A DNA stretch of 64,000 nucleotides from Photobacterium swingsii (GTDB lineage: Bacteria > Pseudomonadota > Gammaproteobacteria > Enterobacterales > Vibrionaceae), in NCBI RefSeq assembly GCF_024346715.1, contig NZ_AP024852.1:3754501-3818500 (forward strand), written 5' to 3'. Positions within the stretch are counted from its first letter, which is position 1; every line of letters starts with the position of its first letter. Under the pieces are notes generated by a model. It was given only the letters and a program-made list of their open reading frames with translations. It searched no databases and had not been told where the DNA came from. The position numbers and the translations under genes are program-made. This document shows positions 19,908-28,286 of the stretch, in pieces.

Positions 19908-20449
19908 TTTCCTAATATCAAGTTTGAGTAATAAATGTTGTCAATTTGAGGCTTTGAGTGTTGTCCGAGTTAGTGGAGCGCATCGCTTCAGATGCTAGCG
20001 GAACGGTAGGTCATTTTTTCTATTTAGTCGAGAAAGTAGCTATGTTATCCGTTCAATCTGACGTCTTCATCTAGCCCCTCCTCATGAATGAGTATTCACT
20101 TAGTCGTTAGGTGCAACTACTGATTTAGTCACAAAGTTCAGATAAAGAGCAAAACTACCAGCTAAAACAGTTATGCCCCATTATCATTTTCAGCCATAAC
20201 ATGCGTGTTCGAAGACAACCGGAATTTACCCAAACCCTGCTCATGTGACGGCAACAAGACTCATGCAGTAAAAATGATTTTTTATGTTGGTAAGGTCGCT
20301 TCGGGACAACAGCGCCTTACTCCAACAACTTTAAGCGTTTCATACCCCTACCATTTTCTTTTCGTTGACTTTAGTCACAAAAATTGAGTGGCTACTGAAG
20401 CTATGTTCTTCTAAACTTTATGCATATGGAAAAAGAGAGGTGCCTGAAG
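19908..20449. other. Island left end, non-coding
   Basis: About 540 bases without a convincing gene. It contains GTTGTC twice (19937-19942 and 19960-19965) near the junction and copy A of a 30-bp repeat (20298-20327) with an imperfect hairpin (20285-20327). A 60-codon reading frame at 20205-20387 overlaps the hairpin and shows no recognisable features. The stretch could hold attachment-site arms or the cargo promoter. Confidence 0.6.
20298..20327 (+). repeat. 30-bp repeat, copy A
   Basis: This copy matches copy B (22431-22460) at 25 of 30 positions, with the core GGGACAA-S-AGCGCCTTA shared. TGTTGGTAAGG (20285-20295) and CCTTACTCCAACA (20315-20327) can pair with a 2-base bulge, so copy A also forms a hairpin arm. 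The two copies flank the histidine-kinase cargo. Confidence 0.7.
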
Positions 20450-20587
20450 GTGAATAAGACAAGCGTATTTGTATGGATAGCATTAATTGTTTGGCTATTT
20501 ATGGTTGCTTGCTTTTTTGATTATATTGAAAAAGAAAGCTCTATACCTGTTATCCATGAATTCCATCTGGAGGACTCAAGTGAATAA
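20450..20587 (+). CDS. 45-aa single-pass membrane peptide upstream of the hybrid kinase
   Basis: This short ORF (GTG start at 20450, AGAGAGG 9 bases upstream; in-frame ATGs at 20420 and 20426 are alternatives) encodes a basic N terminus (VNKTS), one hydrophobic helix of about 20 residues (VFVWIALIVWLFMVACFF) and an acidic soluble tail ending LEDSSE. Its stop (20585-20587) overlaps the GTG start of the histidine kinase at 20580, so the two are translationally coupled. I do not recognise the peptide. A role as a small accessory or regulator of the kinase in the inner membrane is an inference from coupling and topology. Confidence 0.55.
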   Translation: MNKTSVFVWIALIVWLFMVACFFDYIEKESSIPVIHEFHLEDSSE

Positions 20588-22376
20588 TGAACACTCACCA
20601 ATGTTCAACGTTATGGAAACTTTAATTGCGCTAGCATTGGGCATAACTCTCAGTTTATTCTTTTCATTTAAAACTCAAAACTCTCTTCTAGAGGCTATTG
20701 AAAACTCACACGTTGCCCATTCAGCAAGCCTTGTCCATATGAGAAGCTATGTTCATTTAACTCAGCCAGAAGATGTTGACTACAAGATAAATAAACTACT
20801 TTCTGAAGTACAAGAGCTAACTTACGAGTTAAACACTTTAAAGGAAGCCAGCAATGACGTTAACGTTAGATTTCCTCAAATGCTTTGGTTAGGCAACTCA
20901 CTTCCTTCTATAATTGATGAGTACGTAAAAACTGCTGATAGACAATTGGCATTACTTGAGAAAATACTTAAAGCAAAACAACAAACCGTATCAGAATCTT
21001 TATTAAACGAATTAGAGAAACAAGTTTTTTCAGAAGAGATGGATGAAGCAGCGGAACATGTTCACGCACGTTTGATGGACAACATATTCTTAACCAGCAA
21101 AGCAACCGTTTATACCTTGATACTATTGATTATTTTAGTCTTCTCTGTCGTGCTCCTTTACCTTAACCACTACATTATAGAATTGAAAAAAACCAAGTTA
21201 GCATTACAGGGGGCTGTAAATAAGGCGGAGGAAGCCAACTTAGCTAAGTCCATGTTTTTAGCAACAATGAGTCATGAGATAAGAACCCCAATGAATGGTG
21301 TTATAGGAATGACGCAGTTACTCATATCTGACAATAAAGATTCAACTATTCAGACACACTTAGATACGCTTTTAGAGTCAGGTGAACACCTAATGGTAGT
21401 CATAAACGAAATTCTTGATTTTTCAAATCTAGAACAAGGAAATCTAGTTTTTGTTAAGGAAGAATTCGAACTAAACAAGCTATTGATGCCAATAAAAAAC
21501 TCTTTTTATCCGCAGTCTTTTGACAAAAATCTTCAGCTTATATTCGACACCAGTAGTTTGCCTGAAGATCTTGTTTTAGTCGGAGATAAAGCTCGTATAC
21601 GTCAAATTATTTACAACTTGGTAGGGAATGCCATTAAGTTTACCTCTGATGGACAGGTTAAGGTTGTCTTAAAATATGACAATGAAAAAAGTGAGCTTTT
21701 TATTCAAGTGTCTGATACTGGAATTGGTATACCATCACATCGTTTAAACGGTATTTTTAATGCGTTCGAACAAGCAGATGTTAGAACGATGCACGAATTT
21801 GGAGGTACAGGGTTAGGTTTATCCATAGTAAAAAAATTATGTTTATCAATGGGTGGGGATATTACAGTCACAAGTGAGTTAGGTTCAGGAAGTTGCTTTG
21901 CAGCAAAAGTGATAAGCCCAAGGGGAACCACCTTCCAAGATAAAAGAAAGCTCTCAAACGAAGAAGACTTTTCCGGTAAGTCAGTTCTTATCGTTGAGGA
22001 TAACCGGATTAATCAACTTGTTGCTAAACGCTTGTGTGAAAAGCTAGGGCTTACTACTTCTATTGTATCTAACGGGGTAGAAGCTGTTGAAAGGGTGCGC
22101 CAATGTTCTTTTGACGTAATCTTGATGGATCATCAAATGCCACAAATGGGAGGCATAGAAGCGACAAAATCAATACGAAATGAACATGATTTTCAAGGGG
22201 TTATTCTTGGTTGTACCGCTGATGTTACCAAAGAAACAGCGATAGCGTTCGTTGATGCTGGTGCCAATGGAGTAATAACAAAGCCCTTACAATTAAACTC
22301 TTTGGGGGAGTCAATAGCACACAGCGTAACGCTGGTTTGTAATGTAAATCATGCCCATAATATGGCGTTGGAATAG
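20580..22376 (+). CDS. Orphan hybrid sensor histidine kinase (island cargo)
   Basis: This is a 598-aa membrane hybrid kinase starting at the GTG at 20580, which has GGAGG 7 bases upstream. The start at 20487 used by the longest reading would overlap the whole upstream peptide gene. Layout: TM1 at about 12-30, a periplasmic sensor of about 145 residues rich in helices, TM2 at about 177-197 (VYTLILLIILVFSVVLLYL), a short coiled coil, HisKA with phospho-accepting His in ATMSHEIRTPMNGVIG near 231, HATPase_c with NLVGNAIKF, SDTGIGIP and GGTGLGLSIV, and a C-terminal receiver (LIVEDNRINQ, Asp in VILMDHQMP near 517, Lys in ITKPL near 567). No HPt domain, output domain or response regulator is encoded in the island, so its partner must be elsewhere. 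Confidence 0.88.
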   Translation: MNNEHSPMFNVMETLIALALGITLSLFFSFKTQNSLLEAIENSHVAHSASLVHMRSYVHLTQPEDVDYKINKLLSEVQELTYELNTLKEASNDVNVRFPQMLWLGNSLPSIIDEYVKTADRQLALLEKILKAKQQTVSESLLNELEKQVFSEEMDEAAEHVHARLMDNIFLTSKATVYTLILLIILVFSVVLLYLNHYIIELKKTKLALQGAVNKAEEANLAKSMFLATMSHEIRTPMNGVIGMTQLLISDNKDSTIQTHLDTLLESGEHLMVVINEILDFSNLEQGNLVFVKEEFELNKLLMPIKNSFYPQSFDKNLQLIFDTSSLPEDLVLVGDKARIRQIIYNLVGNAIKFTSDGQVKVVLKYDNEKSELFIQVSDTGIGIPSHRLNGIFNAFEQADVRTMHEFGGTGLGLSIVKKLCLSMGGDITVTSELGSGSCFAAKVISPRGTTFQDKRKLSNEEDFSGKSVLIVEDNRINQLVAKRLCEKLGLTTSIVSNGVEAVERVRQCSFDVILMDHQMPQMGGIEATKSIRNEHDFQGVILGCTADVTKETAIAFVDAGANGVITKPLQLNSLGESIAHSVTLVCNVNHAHNMALE

Positions 22377-22430
22377 AAGCTAGTTCATTTGATACCCAAG
22401 CTAGTGTTAAGTCGTCTGGAATCGAGACCC

Positions 22431-22460
22431 GCTTTGGGACAAGAGCGCCTTAGTTCGACA
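22431..22460 (+). repeat. 30-bp repeat, copy B
   Basis: This is the partner of copy A (20298-20327) in the same orientation, 25 of 30 identical. ACCCCT follows both copies within 20 bases. It lies 55 bases after the kinase stop and 90 bases before the insertion sequence. Confidence 0.7.
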
Positions 22461-22580
22461 GCTTCTACCCCTTTATGCTTTCCGCTAAAGTTTGTTATAT
22501 AGAGAATTAACATACTTTTTCACTCTAATAAGTGGCCACTATACTGGTTATGTAGTGGCATAGTGAATTTGGTCACTTAG

Positions 22581-23800
<1,220 letters not shown>

Positions 23801-23968
23801 CCACTACAAGGGGCATTGCGTATTTATTCATTATTGGTTTTCATGTGTAGAGAGGTATTGGTAGGGTCAAAATACATAAAATAATGAATCTAAGGTTATT
23901 TAGACCTTCGACTCTAAATGATTTCTGTCCAAAGACGTGTTACATGACCGCTTGGTGATGAACTTTTA

Positions 23969-25333
23969 CTATGACGAAGGGACAATGCTTTTGTCTATAT
24001 CAGATTGAAAAGCTCTCAATAGTTTCTTCATCTCACCGAGCGCTGCGGTAGGCGTTAACTCCTTCCTCGCTATCTGTTCTTCTAACAACTCAATCTGACG
24101 TTTTGCCAAGTCAACACTTGACTTTAGAGATACTGCATTATAAACCTCTGTGTAGCCGTGGATATCTGCAAATGCGAGGTCAATATAGATATCTAATGAA
24201 CTAAGCATTGTGTGACCTGTCCACTGCTGAAGCTGCATTTTAAATGTTTGTGTATGAAGCAGATGTTTTCGGAAATCATCTTTGTCATTCACTTCTTTAG
24301 TGGCAAGAATAAGTTCCTTAAGCTTGTCTGTAATGAATGCGTGCCTCCACAGGTGTGGATGCAACTCACCCTCGATGCCAAGCTCTTTTTTCCAAGCGTT
24401 CATGTACGTTGTCCATGAGTCAGCAGATAAGGGTTGGCCTGTGGTTAAACTGATAAAGAGGTAGTCATGCTGAACCTTTTTTTTCCTCATCGCTTTCTTA
24501 CGAACTTTGACGTAATCCGCAATCATTGATAACAAAAGGTGTGGCACGGGAATCTTTCGAGTGGTGTTATCGTCCTTACGCTTTAAAGTGGTAAGGGTAA
24601 GCATACCTGTCCGTCTAGCATCCTCATAATCGGTCATTTTAATCAGATGAAGCTCCGACACACGACCGCCTAGTTGCTCCATTGCGGTGTATAGCGCCAT
24701 GTCCCTTCTACGCTTATCTTTGTTTTTCTGAGTCTTGATAAACTCCCACACACGTAAGGCATCATCTTCCGAAACAGGGTGGCGTTTCTTGATTTCATCT
24801 TTTGTTGGCACAGCAGAGTGCGTAATTTTAGTGCCTTCAATGAACCCTTTGCGTCCTTCCTGTTTACGTTTGTAATGCTTTTCAAGTATCTGTATTGAGT
24901 TGCCTTTATCTTTGCCAATAAAAGCACTCAAGTCATGAAACTCTTGGATAAACTGCAAAAAATCCAGACAGGTATGTGCAATCTTTATAACTGAGTTATT
25001 CTTGCGTTTTAGTTCGCCAAACGGCGTTCTCTCTGCCTGTAGTGACTGGACGAAAAGGGTGAATGTTGCGTCTGTAAGCTGGCTAAATCGGCTCAATATC
25101 GGCTGTTTTTCAATAAAATGCACCAAGTGAATAATATCGTGTGCATACCCCCGAATCGTGTCACTTTTTAAGTTTCTCACCATCAAACTATGGATGTAGG
25201 CATTGGCTTCATAGCAAGGCACATGATTGCTGTAAGTAACGAAAGGGATGTCTAAAGGCTTACGAAAGATAAGTTTTCCATCAAACCCAAGGTGGCTCCA
25301 TTGTTCAAAGCCTTTAAGCTTACGAACCGCCAT
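23969..25333 (-). CDS. gmtY: Tyrosine recombinase, GmtY-like
   Basis: This is a 454-aa site-specific recombinase. Residues 40-150 look like a core-binding SAM-type domain. The C-terminal catalytic domain has the full set of tyrosine-recombinase residues: Arg I in LGGRVSEL near 224, a probable Lys in LKRKDDNTT near 255, the HxxR box HPHLWRHAF near 329, TGHTMLSS near 372 and the nucleophile Tyr in LDIYIDLA near 382. The ATG at 25333 overlaps the stop of the 176-aa gene by one base (TGATG). It is the last gene of the four-gene operon. From memory, its size, partners and order match the recombinase GmtY of Gamma-Mobile-Trio islands; a Tn554-type TnpA is a related alternative. The recombinase call is firm and the GmtY name less so. 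Confidence 0.75.
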   Translation of the reverse strand: MAVRKLKGFEQWSHLGFDGKLIFRKPLDIPFVTYSNHVPCYEANAYIHSLMVRNLKSDTIRGYAHDIIHLVHFIEKQPILSRFSQLTDATFTLFVQSLQAERTPFGELKRKNNSVIKIAHTCLDFLQFIQEFHDLSAFIGKDKGNSIQILEKHYKRKQEGRKGFIEGTKITHSAVPTKDEIKKRHPVSEDDALRVWEFIKTQKNKDKRRRDMALYTAMEQLGGRVSELHLIKMTDYEDARRTGMLTLTTLKRKDDNTTRKIPVPHLLLSMIADYVKVRKKAMRKKKVQHDYLFISLTTGQPLSADSWTTYMNAWKKELGIEGELHPHLWRHAFITDKLKELILATKEVNDKDDFRKHLLHTQTFKMQLQQWTGHTMLSSLDIYIDLAFADIHGYTEVYNAVSLKSSVDLAKRQIELLEEQIARKELTPTAALGEMKKLLRAFQSDIDKSIVPSS

Positions 25334-25863
25334 CAAATCTCTCCATTCAATGTGTAATTCATCTGTGCTTCAATCTTCCGATTATGCTCTCGGTAAAGCT
25401 CCTGTCGCTCTTCTACTGTGCCCTCATGCTGCGCTAGTTGCTTTAGCCTAGAACGCAACTCAGAGACCATAACGGTCAGTAAAGAATTGCTGCGTTGCGC
25501 TGCATCCAACTCAGACTCTAGCTCTGCGACTTTATGCTTTAAACCTACGACTGTTTGTTTGTTACCTTTGGAAGCTTTCTCATCGTGATGTGCAGCCTCT
25601 ATCGCCAGTTTTGCATTAATGCGTAGTTCATCTAAAGATACGAAGCCTCTCTCTAAAAGTGCTTCTGAGATGCTTTTAACCGTGTTTAATGAGCATGATA
25701 TGATATTACGCTCCTGATCCTGATACTTAGCGATGCCAGATTGTGATTTAAGAGCCTTAATAAGCTCTTCATCATCTTTAAACTCAGCGGGAGATGTGAT
25801 TATTTCTCTCAAAAACTTTTCTGTTTCAAGTACCTTGGTTTGGTTTTTCTCTAAAACTTTCAT
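25333..25863 (-). CDS. gmtX: Coiled-coil mobile-element protein, GmtX-like
   Basis: This is a 176-aa protein without enzymatic motifs. An N-terminal helical region (MKVLEKNQTKVLETEKF) is followed by a long coiled coil at about 100-150 (VGLKHKVAELESELDAAQ, then LLTVMVSELRSRLKQLAQHE). It lies 11 bases after the 803-aa recombinase gene and overlaps the 454-aa recombinase gene. A small coiled-coil protein beside two tyrosine recombinases is seen in Gamma-Mobile-Trio modules (GmtX) and, in analogous form, as TnpC in Tn554. A role as recombination accessory or orientation factor is inference from that analogy. Confidence 0.65.
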   Translation of the reverse strand: MKVLEKNQTKVLETEKFLREIITSPAEFKDDEELIKALKSQSGIAKYQDQERNIISCSLNTVKSISEALLERGFVSLDELRINAKLAIEAAHHDEKASKGNKQTVVGLKHKVAELESELDAAQRSNSLLTVMVSELRSRLKQLAQHEGTVEERQELYREHNRKIEAQMNYTLNGEI

Positions 25864-25874
25864 TAGCCCAATCC

Positions 25875-28286
25875 TTAATCAAGATCTTTGATTTTTAAAA
25901 TGAGGTTAAATGTTTGAGTGACATTACCATCGCTATCCTCTATGGTAAAAAACTCTGGCTCCAGAGTGATCCGCCCCTCTTCCAGAAGGTGAATAACCTC
26001 TGTTTCAATGTCCTGCTCTTTTTGAATTTGGCTAATATGAGGAACGGTTAGGTAAGACTCATCATCGTAATCTTCTGCCGCTTCGCTCACAGACTCTATG
26101 GTGATCGGCGTTGAACTATCGCCAGTCAGGCGCTCTGCAATAATTTTTCGAATCTCTTCTACTCCATCGAGCTTGGCAAGCTCAGAAGTGGAATCGACGA
26201 CACCACGAACAATCACGCTCGCCTTCGCTCCATTGAGTACCGCCCCTGTCTCTGACTCAGAGATGTAATGGTATAGATGTTCCAAATCTGAGTGACCTAG
26301 CATCCAACGTAGGGCGTCCATCCCATCAGTCCCCTTAGACCAAAAGAATGCCATCGCAAAGAAGCGTCTTAATTGGTGCTGACGAACGTAATTACGGCGG
26401 TATTCACCGTTGTCATACTCTACCAAGTCCGTTTCGACGTAATCGCACAGCGCATCGAGGTGTGCATTATAGGTTGTGTGATGTACCTGACTTAACTGGC
26501 TCTTCTTTGAGTCTAAATTATTAAACAGAGACAACTTTCCTTTGTCTAAATTTAATTCACTTGCCTTGATGTTAAATTGCTCAAGTTGCCAAATAAGCTT
26601 AGCGATAGATAAGGGGATTGGTCTTTCTATGGTCGCATTGACCCCCTTTGAGCCTGTTTTCTTTACCCTGAATATCAAACTGTACTCTGTCTTTGACCCT
26701 TCTTCTGAAAAAGGGTCTACATTGGGAGATAAGTTGCCATGTGACTTCAGTTTGACTAACTCATCTTGTCGCCGCGCCATGATGGCTCCCACCAAGACCT
26801 GTATAGCGCCTTGCAGCACCGAGAACAGTTCAAACAAACTCTCGTTGGCTCTAATTCGTTCGTGGCGATTTTCGACACCTTCTGTAAAACCCTGAACCTG
26901 TTTTATTCCTTTTCTTAGGTACTCACTGCTCAGGCAATTGATGGCTTCCTTTTGAAACCAGTAACCTCGTTCCGAACTAGACATCTCTCGATGTAATTTT
27001 TCATCCCATGCTGAACTATTTTGACGTGGGCGATGAGGGTTAGATTTTTTCCCAGTAGATATCCTTCTTGCTTTAGACAGCAGAGTTAGCATTTCGTCTA
27101 GTAAGGTAACAGCACCTTTGTCAGTCGGCAGATGCTCTTTGGCAAACTCATAGCATTGACGAATTAGGTTAAACACAAACTTAGGCGGCAAGGTGCGGGT
27201 TCGTCCTAACTTTTTTAGGTCAACTAACTCACCAATGCTACCCGCACTGACACACTCAGATAGGATTAAAGGTCTTGCGACATCCTCACGTTCAAAGTTG
27301 GTGTGAATCAATCGAATGAGTTCAATGTATTGTGATATTGTCTTTTGATTCGTGCCTATTGAGGTATCCCTATTCTCAACAGCACAATATTCTGAGTCTC
27401 GACTTGGCTCTTTGAGGCGAAGCTCTGGATACCTGGGAGCATTAATGCCTTGGTAAAGAATCTTGCCATCAAATAACAACTTGTTTAATACTGCAGTATT
27501 GCCGTCGTAAAGAATGCTTGTTCTCATTTGATAGTAACCTTGCTCAAAAAGCCAAGCACACGCTTTGTCTCTCGCTTCTAAAGATAAGAAAACCTCATCT
27601 TGGGCAATATCTCGCCCAATGTAGGGGTATTTTTCTCTAAACCTTTGAGCATCTGCATCTAAAATCCCCTGAGAAACATCGTCCAGTAATGCTTTGGTGC
27701 GTTTATCAAACTCGTATACCCCATAAAAATTTCCGTGCTCAGCGAATTTCATCAAGATATTCAACCAGAAGTCATCATTCACATTTTGCAGGTGATATTT
27801 TGCAAGCTTCAATTCCTTTGAATGCAACAGGATGGCATTTATTAGGGCGATAACTCTATTAACCTTTATAGAAGCCATTGTTGGGCTGATAATTTTGCCA
27901 CCATTTTCAAGCGGGTTATCTGTCGCCGTGATCCAGTATTTAAAACTGTTTAATAACTTGCGATGCGTTGTGTCCGTGAGCTTCTTTCCATCATCCAGGT
28001 ACACGCTATCCCAGTGGATTGTTTTTGGGATTTTACCGAATGTTAGTGTCCATTTAGGTGCGGAAAAACTGGATTCTAACCACTCGGGTTGTCTTTCATC
28101 GTAGCCGTAGATGCCAGTGTGGATATGAGTGATGATGTCTAATGCTCGATAATCATTATTGGCTACTGAGAAATTTATAATTTGCTCAAGCGTTTCTATG
28201 CTAAGACCATTCAGAGTCGAGTGGTCTAGCACGATGTCTTCAATGAGACTAGCAATGGAGGTATTGTCGATAGCGACACTTAACAT
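25875..28286 (-). CDS. gmtZ: Large tyrosine recombinase/integrase, GmtZ-like
   Basis: This is an 803-aa protein whose C-terminal third is a tyrosine-recombinase catalytic domain: Arg I in MARRQDELVKL near 503, HxxR box RQHQLRRFFAM near 638, LGHSDLEH near 663 and the Tyr nucleophile in LYHYISE near 674. A C-terminal extension of about 130 residues follows the Tyr and is acidic. The first 480 residues have no domain I recognise. AAGGAG stands before the ATG, and the gene overlaps the upstream 780-aa gene by 7 bases. Size and neighbours fit, from memory, the integrase GmtZ of Gamma-Mobile-Trio islands. The catalytic set looks complete, so it is probably an active recombinase. Confidence 0.72.
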   Translation of the reverse strand: MLSVAIDNTSIASLIEDIVLDHSTLNGLSIETLEQIINFSVANNDYRALDIITHIHTGIYGYDERQPEWLESSFSAPKWTLTFGKIPKTIHWDSVYLDDGKKLTDTTHRKLLNSFKYWITATDNPLENGGKIISPTMASIKVNRVIALINAILLHSKELKLAKYHLQNVNDDFWLNILMKFAEHGNFYGVYEFDKRTKALLDDVSQGILDADAQRFREKYPYIGRDIAQDEVFLSLEARDKACAWLFEQGYYQMRTSILYDGNTAVLNKLLFDGKILYQGINAPRYPELRLKEPSRDSEYCAVENRDTSIGTNQKTISQYIELIRLIHTNFEREDVARPLILSECVSAGSIGELVDLKKLGRTRTLPPKFVFNLIRQCYEFAKEHLPTDKGAVTLLDEMLTLLSKARRISTGKKSNPHRPRQNSSAWDEKLHREMSSSERGYWFQKEAINCLSSEYLRKGIKQVQGFTEGVENRHERIRANESLFELFSVLQGAIQVLVGAIMARRQDELVKLKSHGNLSPNVDPFSEEGSKTEYSLIFRVKKTGSKGVNATIERPIPLSIAKLIWQLEQFNIKASELNLDKGKLSLFNNLDSKKSQLSQVHHTTYNAHLDALCDYVETDLVEYDNGEYRRNYVRQHQLRRFFAMAFFWSKGTDGMDALRWMLGHSDLEHLYHYISESETGAVLNGAKASVIVRGVVDSTSELAKLDGVEEIRKIIAERLTGDSSTPITIESVSEAAEDYDDESYLTVPHISQIQKEQDIETEVIHLLEEGRITLEPEFFTIEDSDGNVTQTFNLILKIKDLD

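Noticed and set aside
20090..20330. Integron attC-like site (TTAGGTGCAAC and paired arms)
   Set aside because: Core sites GTTRRRY and RYYYAAC are not both present in the proper positions and no integron integrase is nearby.
20205..20387. 60-codon reading frame at the island left end
   Set aside because: It runs through the hairpin and repeat A, has no ribosome site and an unremarkable composition; it looks like chance.
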